Shown: one piece after another, positions 8,222-16,185 of the stretch
Position numbering within the stretch: the first letter of the stretch is position 1
Layout: every line of letters begins with the position of its first letter
Assembly: GCF_024347195.1 (NCBI RefSeq)
Contig: NZ_AP025281.1
Coordinates: 2,418,001-2,482,000, forward strand
Direction: 5' to 3'
Length of the DNA: 64,000 nt
Source of the DNA: Aliamphritea hakodatensis
Lineage (GTDB): Bacteria > Pseudomonadota > Gammaproteobacteria > Pseudomonadales > Balneatricaceae
Program-made: the position numbers and the translations under genes
Notes under the pieces: generated by a model
Told to the model about the DNA's origin: nothing
The model's input: only the letters and a program-made list of their open reading frames with translations
The model's database searches: none

Positions 8222-9274
8222 TCAGATGGGTTTAGTTACCTTAATGCCGATGGCGTCTGCAAAGCCGGCGATCTGTTCAGCGCTGGTAGACCAGTGGGTG
8301 ACCAGGCGGTAGTAGTCCTTCAGGATTCCCTGATCTTCCAGGGGCCAGTGATACATTTCGTACCCGGCATCACGGCTACTGTGGTACTGGGATTCTGTTA
8401 ACCGGATAAACAGCTGGTTGGTGTGCGCGCTGAATCGGGTTTCAATGCTGTGCTGTTTAAGTAACCGGTCACACAGTGCCGCCATCTGGTTGGCGTGACG
8501 GGCATTGTTCAGCCACAGGTCGTTGCTGAAATATGTGTGTAGCTGAGCCGAGAGGAAGCGCATTTTTGATGCCAGATGGCCGCTGCGTTTTGCTCTGGCC
8601 ATGATGCCTTTGGCATACTGCGGGTCGAATATTACCAGTGCTTCAACATTGAAAGCGCCGTTTTTACTGGCACCCAGCGTCATGGCGGTTACCCCTGCGC
8701 GCCAGCTCAGTTCTGCTGGATGGCATTGACGGGCAGCCACTGCATTGGCGAACCGGGCACCGTCGACAAAGTAATTCAAACCATATTGTTTGCAGAGATC
8801 GCCAAATATCTGCATGTCTTCAGGGCTGTAAGTCCTGCCCAGCTCTGTTGCCTGGGTGATCGCCAGTGTCGCGGGTGGGCTGCCATGAATATCATTCCAG
8901 TGCGTTGCCTCAAGCTGTTGTGCCAGTTGTTGGGGAGTGATTTTGTCTATCTCTCCGCCGCAGTATTGCAGCCGTGCGCCGCCGGTGAAAAATACCGGAG
9001 CGGTACTTTCTGAAATAGCCAGATGACTGGATTCATGGCAAATAATGCTTTGATAGTTGTTACACAACTGTCCCAGCGCGAGGCAGTTAGCAGCGGTGCC
9101 TGTCAGGACCGGCATCACCCAGACGTCGGTGTCGAATATCACTGACAGGAATTCATTCAGCTGCTGCGTATAAAAGTCGTCGCCGTAGGGTAAATCTGTG
9201 GTGCCCTGAATGTGCTGTTGCAGGAAAGCGAATATTTCCGGACAGGCAGGGGCGGTATTGTCTGATAGGAACAT
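8222..9274 (-). CDS. Threonine aldolase-type PLP lyase; candidate hydroxytrimethyllysine aldolase
   Basis: 350 residues from the ATG at 9274, chosen over an upstream GTG because GAGGAG precedes it and homologues start at MFLSDNTAP. It is a low-specificity threonine aldolase/beta-eliminating lyase: LTGTAANCLAL, VDGARFANA (PLP Asp) and GASKNGAFNVEAL, with the Schiff-base Lys about residue 204. The family cleaves beta-hydroxy-alpha-amino acids to glycine and an aldehyde. It is divergent from a trimethyllysine-dioxygenase-like gene with a shared operator. In carnitine biosynthesis, 3-hydroxytrimethyllysine is split to glycine and trimethylaminobutyraldehyde by an enzyme of this kind, so that reaction is a reasonable inference. 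Ordinary threonine/phenylserine aldolase remains possible. Confidence 0.85.
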   Translation of the reverse strand: MFLSDNTAPACPEIFAFLQQHIQGTTDLPYGDDFYTQQLNEFLSVIFDTDVWVMPVLTGTAANCLALGQLCNNYQSIICHESSHLAISESTAPVFFTGGARLQYCGGEIDKITPQQLAQQLEATHWNDIHGSPPATLAITQATELGRTYSPEDMQIFGDLCKQYGLNYFVDGARFANAVAARQCHPAELSWRAGVTAMTLGASKNGAFNVEALVIFDPQYAKGIMARAKRSGHLASKMRFLSAQLHTYFSNDLWLNNARHANQMAALCDRLLKQHSIETRFSAHTNQLFIRLTESQYHSSRDAGYEMYHWPLEDQGILKDYYRLVTHWSTSAEQIAGFADAIGIKVTKPI

Positions 9275-9373
9275 CGGAGTCTCCTCAGCCGGGGCTGAAA
9301 TAATTGTCACGGACGAATTTGAAACGCTGACGTATCAGCCGCTTGATCATTGCTTAATTAAGCCATACTATAT

Positions 9374-9395
9374 TTGTTATACACTCGTATAACAA
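9374..9395. promoter_or_regulatory. Shared palindromic operator, copy 1
   Basis: TTGTTATAC-ACTC-GTATAACAA is a perfect 9-bp inverted repeat with 4-base spacer. It lies in the 134-base divergent region between the aldolase and dioxygenase genes and abuts the dioxygenase ribosome site (AAGGAG, 9394-9399). Near-copies lie before the first DDAH gene and before the ABC transporter. The BetI-like TetR protein encoded at 11912-12541 is the obvious candidate binder. Confidence 0.8.
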
Positions 9396-9408
9396 GGAGC
9401 TTGGTGCA

Positions 9409-10599
9409 ATGTATCAAACTATGCAAACAGCCGCTGTGAAAACAGATGGGGTGCAGACAGCCGGTATGATGGTAAAGCATGCAACGGCAGAAACGTCAGG
9501 CTTAAAGCTGAACTGGAGCGACGGCTCAGAGCAGCTTATTCCCTGGTTCTGGGTACGTGATCACTGTACTGATGGTCAGAGTCAGAATTTAAAAACACAG
9601 CAGCGTCAGGTGGATACTTTTTCGCTGGCGGGCAATATCAGTGCGGCACATGCCGCGGTTGATGACAGCGGGCAGACGATAGCGATCCGCTGGGAAGCTG
9701 ATCATGAAACATCGATTTCTGTGCGGCGGTTAGCACAAGCCACAGGTAAGTGTATCGATGATGAACAGCTATCCTCGGCGGACAGTAAAATTTACTGGCT
9801 GAAAGATTCAATGCCTGAAGAACTGCCGTCTGTTTCCTTTGATGAGATCATGACAACAGACGAAGGTGTGCTGAAATGGTTAACCCGGATCGACACTTTT
9901 GGTTTTTGTGTGGTCACAGGAACAGAGCCAACCGAAGCGGGAACCGAGCGTTTAGCGAAACGTATTGCGCCGGCACAGCGGACGATTTTCGGTACTTACT
10001 GGCCGCTGTCTACCGATGTGAAACATCATGATGATACGGCTTATACCACTGACTTTCTGTCGCCGCATACCGATGCTTCTTATTACCATAATGCTGCGGG
10101 CTTACAGATGTTTAACTGCATTGAGTTTGACGGCAAAGGTGGAGAAAGCGTCGTGGTTGACGGTTTTGCCATTGCGCGGAAAATCGAAGCAGAACGGCCT
10201 GATCTGTACGATATTCTCTGCAAGGTTATTGTGCCCGGCCATTATAAGGAAGAGGGGGTTCACCTGGCGGCCGAACGGCCGGTTATCCGTAAAAACCGTC
10301 ATGGTGAACTGGCGCAGGTAACTTTCAATAACTATGACCGTTCGCCATTCATTCTGCCTGAAAAGCAGATGGCGGCCTTTTATGAAGCCTATGCAGAATA
10401 TAGCCGGCACAGTATGGATCAGGCCAACTGGCTGAAAATACCCTTACGGCCCGGTATGGCGCTGATCTTTGATAACTGGCGGTGTATGCACGGACGTATG
10501 GGCTATTCAGGGCGGCGTTATTTCTTTGGCTGTTACCATGATAAGGCTGATTATGAGAGCCGTCTCAGAACGCTGCAACAACAGTTGGGGCGTCGTTAA
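9409..10599 (+). CDS. Trimethyllysine/gamma-butyrobetaine dioxygenase family; probably trimethyllysine dioxygenase
   Basis: 396 residues. The N-terminal GBBH-like zinc/DUF971 domain carries WFWVRDHC (about 46-53). The TauD/TfdA barrel follows, with Fe(II) ligands His220 and Asp222 (SPHTDASYY) and His361 (MHGR). From memory of the family, FNNYDR (306-311), LIFDNWRCMHGR and the closing FFGCY (373-376) match trimethyllysine dioxygenase better than gamma-butyrobetaine hydroxylase, which has an N-N-x-T-R motif and an EGAY end. It would use 2-oxoglutarate and O2 to make 3-hydroxytrimethyllysine. AAGGAG precedes the ATG. It is divergent from an aldolase that could take the next step, and is ended by the hairpin at 10638-10664. 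Butyrobetaine as the substrate is the main alternative. Confidence 0.85.
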   Translation: MYQTMQTAAVKTDGVQTAGMMVKHATAETSGLKLNWSDGSEQLIPWFWVRDHCTDGQSQNLKTQQRQVDTFSLAGNISAAHAAVDDSGQTIAIRWEADHETSISVRRLAQATGKCIDDEQLSSADSKIYWLKDSMPEELPSVSFDEIMTTDEGVLKWLTRIDTFGFCVVTGTEPTEAGTERLAKRIAPAQRTIFGTYWPLSTDVKHHDDTAYTTDFLSPHTDASYYHNAAGLQMFNCIEFDGKGGESVVVDGFAIARKIEAERPDLYDILCKVIVPGHYKEEGVHLAAERPVIRKNRHGELAQVTFNNYDRSPFILPEKQMAAFYEAYAEYSRHSMDQANWLKIPLRPGMALIFDNWRCMHGRMGYSGRRYFFGCYHDKADYESRLRTLQQQLGRR

Positions 10600-10637
10600 A
10601 AGGCGCAGTGCAGAATCTTTAGATAAATGATGTCAGT

Positions 10638-10664
10638 AAAAAGGCACCTTGGTGGTGCCTTTTT
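10638..10664. terminator. Bidirectional intrinsic terminator
   Basis: AAGGCACC-TTGGT-GGTGCCTT flanked by A-runs on the left and T-runs on the right (AAAAAGGCACC / GGTGCCTTTTTT), so it works in both directions. It separates the convergent dioxygenase and DDAH genes. Confidence 0.9.
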
Positions 10665-10708
10665 TATGGAGTGTATCTGGCTGCATTTGAGCCGCCGGAG
10701 GCTTTGCT

Positions 10709-11470
10709 TCAGAAGCGCAGGGAAAGGCAGCTCAGGCCGCCATCTATCTTACGGAATTCGCTGACATCTACGCAGATAACCGGATAGCCAGCTGCTTCAA
10801 TCAGGGCTTTGGTTTTTGGATAGCCTGCCGGTGTGATCACGGTACCGTTAACCCAGATGCTGTTCGCCGCATAGGCTTCTTCTGCTGGTACTTCGATAAT
10901 GTTGTATTGCTGAAACTCAGATTTGTGGAGAAACTCACCGCTGGCCAACAGGTTATTGTCTTCCAGATAGCCCAGGCCTGTCTTGAGATGAAGTACTTCT
11001 TCAAAACTGACGACTGATCCGCTCATACCGTACTTTTCGAGGATAGCAATCATCTGGTCAGCACCGTCCTGATTGGTCCGTGCCGAAAGTCCTATATAGA
11101 AGTGTTTCCCGACCATCATAATATCACCGGCTTCAACTTCACCCGGTGCCGTGATGCACTCGACGGCGTCATACAGCTTTTCAATGACGGGGGCCATGCT
11201 GGTGACTTCGTCAGTACGGCTTGCTGCGCCCGGGCGGGTCAGGATCGCGCAGGCTGGTGTCATCAGGGCAACATCTTCGACGAAGGTTGAGTCCGGGAAG
11301 TCTTCTTCCGCAGGCAGTGAAATAATATCGAGTCCGCAGGACTGCAATGCGGCTACGTATTCAGAATGCTGTCTGAGGGCGTTGTCATAATTCGGTGCGC
11401 CAAGGTCAGCCCCGGTCAGGCCATTGATCATTGCAGCACAGGGGGATTTTACAATTGCTCGGGTAAACAT
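10709..11470 (-). CDS. Dimethylarginine dimethylaminohydrolase (DDAH), paralogue 1
   Basis: 253 residues, the length of bacterial DDAH. The pentein catalytic set is in place: Glu113 in VEAGDIMMVG, His161 in VLHLKTGLGYL and Cys248 in GGLSCLSLRF. Long blocks (FPDSTFVEDVAL, ILTRPGA, HFYIGLSARTN, IWVNGTVITPAGYP) follow Pseudomonas DDAH closely. It hydrolyses N-omega-methylated arginine to citrulline and mono- or dimethylamine in the cytoplasm. The length and C-terminal motif exclude arginine deiminase. Its promoter region carries operator copy 2, tying it to the aldolase/dioxygenase pair and the transporter. Paralogue 2 lies beyond the transporter. Confidence 0.93.
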   Translation of the reverse strand: MFTRAIVKSPCAAMINGLTGADLGAPNYDNALRQHSEYVAALQSCGLDIISLPAEEDFPDSTFVEDVALMTPACAILTRPGAASRTDEVTSMAPVIEKLYDAVECITAPGEVEAGDIMMVGKHFYIGLSARTNQDGADQMIAILEKYGMSGSVVSFEEVLHLKTGLGYLEDNNLLASGEFLHKSEFQQYNIIEVPAEEAYAANSIWVNGTVITPAGYPKTKALIEAAGYPVICVDVSEFRKIDGGLSCLSLRF

Positions 11471-11911
11471 AGGAAATCTATCCTTGTAATTGTTGCAAGC
11501 ACCGATGAAGTTGTTGATTTACCTGGTTAGCGTAAGTCGTTGTATTCATTTGGGGCTTTTGTTTTTTATTATGAATTTCAGAACGGTTAACGAGCAATAT
11601 ATTAACGTTGTTATACGTTTGTGCAACAATTTTTAGCACCATAGCGCATATTGGCAATCATTCACTGCGGGGTGAAACACTGTTGCAGATGCTGTGTATT
11701 CACGTTCCTGAACCGGCATTAATCCCTGAGTTCTGGCAGCGATTGCCGGCGGGTTTACTGCAGTGAAAGTAAGCTGAGCAGGACCGTTAACCGCTTGTGT
11801 TACAGACACAGGGTGCGCAAGAAAGCTGGTAAGAAAACAGGCAGTTAAGCAGGGCGGCTGTTAAAAAGAACAACCTGATTGGCGGGGAAGCACAATAAGT
11901 GCCTGCAGGCA
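11471..11911. other. 441-base intergenic region
   Basis: It holds the promoter of the first DDAH gene, with operator copy 2 at 11608-11629. In the rest, next to the TetR stop codon, I see no gene, strong hairpin or repeat. Confidence 0.6.
11608..11629. promoter_or_regulatory. Shared palindromic operator, copy 2
   Basis: TTGTTATAC-GTTT-GTGCAACAA. The left half is identical to copy 1; the right half matches GTATAACAA at 7 of 9 positions. It lies 138 bases upstream of the first DDAH start codon, which is transcribed leftward. Confidence 0.7.
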
Positions 11912-12541
11912 TTAAACGCTGCTAATGCCGAGTAAATTTTCGACGGAGCTGACCCCCAGTTCAGCCAGCTCTCCGCTCTTGAACAGGTCCATGGCAAGAC
12001 AGCCTTCAATCCAGAGCCCGTCAATCAGGGCGTTGACAGCGATGGCATGACGGACAATCTGATCTTCGGTGACGTCCTGTTTACGTTCGGCGAACACTTC
12101 CCTGACCAGATATTCACATTCAACGCGGAATTCAAGGTAGGCCTCACGGTGAATCTCTGCAATTTCCGGCACGGAGTTAATCAGGCTGCAGAAAGAGGTC
12201 CATAACTGATGGTTACGGGGTTGCATGACAGGTGCTTCAAGGGAGGTCCTGACAAACAGCTGTAGCCGGTCACGGGCCGGTTCTTCCTGTGAATGAATGG
12301 CGTCTTTTGCATAGCGGGTCATGTTTGACATAGTCGCCCGGTGTGCTTCACACAAGAGGGCGTTTTTGTCCGGAAAGTAATGCCGGACCAACCCGGGCGT
12401 GACTTCTGCAAATTCTGCCACCCGCCGGATTGTCACGGCTGCAATTCCACCCTGAACAATGCATTCCTGTGTCGCTTCGATTAATGAAGTACGGCGTTCT
12501 TCTTCACTTGCACGGCGAAAGGGTCGACGGGTAGTAGTCAT
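11912..12541 (-). CDS. BetI-like TetR-family regulator
   Basis: 209 residues. The N-terminal helix-turn-helix is ITIRRVAEFAEVTPGLVRHYFPDKNALL-like, and the C-terminal half (WTSFCSLINSVPEIAEIHREAY, NALIDGLWIEGCLA) resembles BetI, the choline-responsive repressor whose ligands are quaternary amines. It is divergent from the ABC transporter with operator copy 3 between them. It is the best candidate for the protein that reads the TTGTTATAC palindromes at all three promoters. A cationic methylated ligand such as trimethyllysine or methylarginine would fit this relationship, but that is inference. Confidence 0.87.
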   Translation of the reverse strand: MTTTRRPFRRASEEERRTSLIEATQECIVQGGIAAVTIRRVAEFAEVTPGLVRHYFPDKNALLCEAHRATMSNMTRYAKDAIHSQEEPARDRLQLFVRTSLEAPVMQPRNHQLWTSFCSLINSVPEIAEIHREAYLEFRVECEYLVREVFAERKQDVTEDQIVRHAIAVNALIDGLWIEGCLAMDLFKSGELAELGVSSVENLLGISSV

Positions 12542-12631
12542 TAATTTTAGCCATTTAAATCGCTGAATAGTAACGCGAATTTTAGCTTTTTTCGGGGTGT
12601 TCAGGCAAATAATTTGCCTTGCGAGTATTGC

Positions 12632-12653
12632 TTGTTATACAAATGAATAATAA
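12632..12653. promoter_or_regulatory. Shared palindromic operator, copy 3
   Basis: TTGTTATAC-AAAT-GAATAATAA. The left half-site is exact; the right half matches GTATAACAA at 7 of 9 positions. It lies in the 141-base divergent spacer between the BetI-like regulator and the ABC transporter ATPase, 29 bases before the ATPase ATG. Confidence 0.7.
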
Positions 12654-12682
12654 TATCCTGTGACAACTTTCGAGGTGCAAGC

Positions 12683-13492
12683 ATGTTACTGAATGAAAAT
12701 GTTGGTGAATCAGAAGGGTTAAATCAGGCCGCTGCAGAAGCAATTTCGATCAGCGGCCTGCGGAAGTCTTTTAATGGCCTGGAGGTCCTTAAGGGGGTCG
12801 ACCTCGAAGCCCGGAAAGGTGATGTGATTGCCATCATTGGCGGCAGCGGGTCCGGTAAATCCACCTTGCTGCGGTGTATTAATCTGCTTGAAATTCCCTC
12901 TGCCGGACGCGTTCGCGTCAACGGCGAAACCATTCAGATGAAATCATCCTCAGATGGCCCGGTCCCGGCAGATAAGCGCCAGGTTAACCGTATCCGTTCC
13001 AGCCTGGGGATGGTGTTTCAAAGCTTTAATCTCTGGCAGCACATGACGTTGCTTGAAAACCTTACCGAAGCGCCGGTCCTGGTACATGGGATCGGTAAAG
13101 CTGAAGCGACCTCAAGAGCCCGTGAGCTACTCGCCAGAGTAGGGCTGAGCGAGAAAGAATCCAGTTACCCGGCGTTTTTATCCGGCGGTCAGCAGCAACG
13201 GGTTGCAATTGCGCGTGCGGTGGCAATACAGCCAAGTGTCATGCTGTTTGATGAGCCGACCTCTGCACTTGATCCTGAACTGGTTGGTGAAGTGCTTAAG
13301 GTTATCCGTGACCTGGCTGACGAGGGCAGAACCATGGTGCTGGTTACTCACGAAATGAAGTTTGCCCGTGAAGTGGCGACCAAAGTGGTGTTTTTACATC
13401 AGGGTGTGATCGAAGAACAGGGTACGCCGGAGGAAATATTTGAGAATCCGAAATCTGAACGCTTAAAGCAGTTCATCAGCTCCGTGCAGTAA
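12683..13492 (+). CDS. Cationic amino acid ABC transporter, ATP-binding subunit
   Basis: 269 residues of the HisP/ArtP/GlnQ polar amino acid type. Walker A GGSGSGKST (53-61), Q-loop MVFQSFNLWQHMT, signature LSGGQQQRVAIARA, Walker B VMLFDEPTSAL and the H-loop VTHEMKFAREV are all intact. It is the first gene of an ATPase, binding protein, permease, permease operon. The ribosome site GAGGTG precedes the ATG. Operator copy 3 lies just upstream. Confidence 0.93.
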   Translation: MLLNENVGESEGLNQAAAEAISISGLRKSFNGLEVLKGVDLEARKGDVIAIIGGSGSGKSTLLRCINLLEIPSAGRVRVNGETIQMKSSSDGPVPADKRQVNRIRSSLGMVFQSFNLWQHMTLLENLTEAPVLVHGIGKAEATSRARELLARVGLSEKESSYPAFLSGGQQQRVAIARAVAIQPSVMLFDEPTSALDPELVGEVLKVIRDLADEGRTMVLVTHEMKFAREVATKVVFLHQGVIEEQGTPEEIFENPKSERLKQFISSVQ

Positions 13493-13562
13493 TACCGGAA
13501 TCTCCTGCTGTATCGGGGACCGGATAACTGGACTGGCAAAAACAATAATAAATCTGGAGAGA

Positions 13563-14363
13563 ATGACAATGACGTTTCTAAGTAAAGCAGGTCTGATCGG
13601 CGTAACTTTCAGTGCAATGGCCATGGGTGTAATGGCTGCTGGTGCACAGGCTGATACTGTGAAAGTCGGGTTGGCAGCTGAGCCATATCCGCCTTTTGCC
13701 TATACCGATGCCAGTGGTAAGTGGCAGGGGTGGGAAGTTGATATGATGGGTGCTATTTGTCTGGAGGCAAAGCTGGAGTGTGAGATTACGCCGATTTCAT
13801 GGGACGGTATCATTCCTGCGCTGCAGAGTAAAAAAATCGATATGATTATGGCGTCGCTGTCGATAACCCCTGACCGTTTGAAAGTCATTGATTTCTCCGA
13901 CAAGTATTACAACACGCCGGCAGTTATAGTCGGTGATAAACGCCTTGAGATGGATGCCACTGCAGCCAGCATGGAAAATAAGATTCTCGGTGTACAGAGC
14001 GGGACCATTCACCGTAAATATATCCAGAAGCACTTTGCCGATACTGCTGATTCTGTCAAAGAGTATCAAACTCAGGATGAAGCAAACCAGGATTTGGTAG
14101 CAGGCCGGATTGATGCATTACAGGCTGACTCGATTGCCATGATGGACTTCATAAACTCGCCGCAGGGGCAGGCCTGTTGCGAAGTGAAGGGAGAAGTCGC
14201 TCAGGATCTGGAGATCCTCGGACCGGGGGTTGGTGCCGGTATCCGCAAAGGGGATGACAAATTACGCGCGGCTGTGAATGAGGCAATTCTGGCACTGCGC
14301 GACAGCGGTCAGTATCAGGAGATTTCAGCCAAGTACTTCTCTTTTGATCCATACGGTCAGTAA
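13563..14363 (+). CDS. Cationic amino acid ABC transporter, periplasmic binding protein
   Basis: 266 residues; the ATG at 13569 is better spaced from GGAG than the one at 13563, so the true protein may lack two residues. A Sec signal peptide ending near AGAQADT precedes the family 3 (LAO/HisJ) solute-binding domain: LAAEPYPPFAYTDASG, WEVDMMGAI, ISWDGIIPALQSKKIDMIMASLSITPDR, FSDKYYNTPAV. Relatives bind lysine, arginine, ornithine, histidine or opines. Given the linked DDAH and dioxygenase genes, methylated arginine or lysine is a plausible ligand. A strong hairpin follows the stop codon. Confidence 0.92.
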   Translation: MTMTFLSKAGLIGVTFSAMAMGVMAAGAQADTVKVGLAAEPYPPFAYTDASGKWQGWEVDMMGAICLEAKLECEITPISWDGIIPALQSKKIDMIMASLSITPDRLKVIDFSDKYYNTPAVIVGDKRLEMDATAASMENKILGVQSGTIHRKYIQKHFADTADSVKEYQTQDEANQDLVAGRIDALQADSIAMMDFINSPQGQACCEVKGEVAQDLEILGPGVGAGIRKGDDKLRAAVNEAILALRDSGQYQEISAKYFSFDPYGQ

Positions 14364-14372
14364 GAACTTCAG

Positions 14373-14403
14373 CCAGACACAGACAGTGCCCGTCTGTGTC
14401 TGG
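14373..14403 (+). other. Intra-operon mRNA hairpin
   Basis: A perfect 12-bp stem, CCAGACACAGAC / GTCTGTGTCTGG with a 7-base loop, starts 9 bases after the binding-protein stop. No T-run follows, so it is better read as a 3'-end stabiliser that raises binding-protein mRNA over permease mRNA, as is common in importer operons. The remaining ~200 bases before the permease contain no gene I can see. Confidence 0.65.
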
Positions 14404-14602
14404 CCAGACGTAACCGCCGGCACAAATTCTATGTGCGTGCTGGGGGAATAATCATAAGAATCACAATCGGGGTAACGGGCTTGGCACACCTGGCAGGGGG
14501 GAATTCCTCTGTGACAGAGGCCATCCTGAAATCCCGGGTTATTGCATTGGTGTTGTGTACTGACAAGGGTGCGGTAACTGATTCCTTCGGGAGAATCAGG
14601 CT

Positions 14603-15331
14603 TTGGATATTTTCTCTGGATTGCTAGACAGTCTTCAGTTGTTATCACTGGAACCTCCCGGCTGGGGGGGTAATTTATTACGGGGCCTGATGAACTCGCT
14701 GCAAATCGCGGTGGGGGGCTATGCGCTGGGTTTACTGATCGGTGTATTCACCGCCTGCGGAAAGCTCTATGGCGGTATTATTACCAAAGACATTCTGGGT
14801 TGTTATACCACCATTGTCCGGGCCGTCCCGGAATTAGTACTCATACTCCTGCTTTACTATGCCGGTACCGATGTGATCAATCAATTGATGTTCTGGCTGG
14901 GTAAAGATCCGGTCAATATCAACGGTCTGGCGGCAGGTATTTTTGTGATCGGTGTTGTGCAGGGGGCCTACAGCGGTGAAGTTATCCGCGGGGCTGTACT
15001 GGCAATTCCGCAGGGGCAACTTGAAGCAGCCCGTGCTTACGGGTTTACCGGCTGGCAGGTGTTACGGCGTATTACGTTACCGGCCATGCTGCCTTATGCC
15101 ATTCCAGGCTTGGCGAATCTCTGGCTGATAGCCACCAAAGATACCGCACTGCTGGCTGTTGTGGGATTCAGTGAGCTGACCCTTGAGACCCGCCAGGCGG
15201 CCGGTGCTACCCGGCATTATATGTTGTTCTATTGTGCCGCCGGAGTGTTGTATCTGTTAGTAACACTCATCTCTAATCACGTGATCGGCAGGATTGAACG
15301 CTGGTCCCGCCGTGGCTTTTATCAGGTGTGA
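14603..15331 (+). CDS. Cationic amino acid ABC transporter, permease 1 (HisQ-like)
   Basis: 242 residues from a TTG start with GGGAG upstream. An internal ATG (residue 30) would cut into the first membrane helix, so TTG is preferred. About five membrane helices are predicted. The conserved EAA loop reads GQLEAARAYGFTGWQVLRRITLPAMLPYAIPG, as in HisQ/ArtQ. Its stop overlaps the next permease's start (GTGA). Confidence 0.9.
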   Translation: MDIFSGLLDSLQLLSLEPPGWGGNLLRGLMNSLQIAVGGYALGLLIGVFTACGKLYGGIITKDILGCYTTIVRAVPELVLILLLYYAGTDVINQLMFWLGKDPVNINGLAAGIFVIGVVQGAYSGEVIRGAVLAIPQGQLEAARAYGFTGWQVLRRITLPAMLPYAIPGLANLWLIATKDTALLAVVGFSELTLETRQAAGATRHYMLFYCAAGVLYLLVTLISNHVIGRIERWSRRGFYQV

Positions 15332-16185
15332 AGCATATGAATGACTTATCTTCTGAAAATGCGTTATCGGGGAACCCCGGTGCTTCTTCACCGGTAAGCG
15401 CCGGGCTATTGTCCCGGGCGGCCGCCAGTGGTTTTGCATTGCACCGGATAGTAATGGCGGCGGTCGCCATCGCAATACTTGTGATCTGTGCACTACAGAT
15501 GCGCTGGGACTGGTTACCGGAGTATCACGACATCATTTTTGAAGGCCTGTGGCGTACGGTCTGGTTGCTGATCGCCAGCGTGGTAATCGGTTTTTTGTTG
15601 GCATTGCCCCTGGGGCTGGTTCAGGTAACCGGTCCGGCAATTTTGGCCAGCCCTGCTAAAGCTTTCTGTAATGTGATTCGCGGTACGCCGTTATTGCTGC
15701 AGTTATGGTTATTATATTACGGCCTGGGATCGGTTTTTCCGGCTATTCCTGAAATCCGTGATTCCTGGTTATGGCCATATTTACGACAGGCATGGCCCTA
15801 TGCGTTACTGAGCCTGACAATATCGTTTGCCGCTTATGAAGCAGAAGTAATGCGCGGCGCCTTTGCCGGTGTACCCAAAGGTGAACTCGAAGCGGCCAAA
15901 GCTTATGGATTCACTCCCTGGCAGATATTCCGCCGGATCTGGATGCCCCGAGCGATCCACCGGGCACTCCCAACATTGGGTGGTGAGGTTGTGTTACAGC
16001 TTAAAGCAACGCCGCTGGTCGCCACTATTACTGTTATCGATGTTTATGGTGCGTTTACCCGGGTCAGGCAGGATGCTTTTTTAACCTATGAACCGTTACT
16101 GTTACTGGCCTTTATATATATGCTGATGGCCGGGGCTTTAGTGGTTTTATTCCGGTATCTGGAGCGTCGTATCCCCGTCAAATAA
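15328..16185 (+). CDS. Cationic amino acid ABC transporter, permease 2 (HisM-like)
   Basis: 285 residues from a GTG overlapping the previous stop by four bases; an ATG three codons on is an alternative. The N-terminal extension of ~45 residues precedes the membrane domain. The EAA loop is GELEAAKAYGFTPWQIFRRIWMP, HisM/ArtM type. It forms the membrane channel with permease 1. The 3' end overlaps by 39 bases with the convergent binding-protein-like gene, which is unusual. Confidence 0.9.
   Translation: MKHMNDLSSENALSGNPGASSPVSAGLLSRAAASGFALHRIVMAAVAIAILVICALQMRWDWLPEYHDIIFEGLWRTVWLLIASVVIGFLLALPLGLVQVTGPAILASPAKAFCNVIRGTPLLLQLWLLYYGLGSVFPAIPEIRDSWLWPYLRQAWPYALLSLTISFAAYEAEVMRGAFAGVPKGELEAAKAYGFTPWQIFRRIWMPRAIHRALPTLGGEVVLQLKATPLVATITVIDVYGAFTRVRQDAFLTYEPLLLLAFIYMLMAGALVVLFRYLERRIPVK

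Noticed and set aside
9409..10599. Calling the dioxygenase a gamma-butyrobetaine hydroxylase
   Set aside because: The NNYDR and GCY motifs and the adjacent aldolase fit trimethyllysine dioxygenase better; kept as the stated alternative.
10709..11470. Arginine deiminase or agmatine deiminase instead of DDAH
   Set aside because: The protein is only 253 residues and ends in the DDAH-type IDGG-x-SC-x-SLRF motif; the other enzymes are much longer.
14373..14403. Hairpin as an intrinsic terminator
   Set aside because: No T-run follows on either strand and two permease genes of the same transporter lie downstream.
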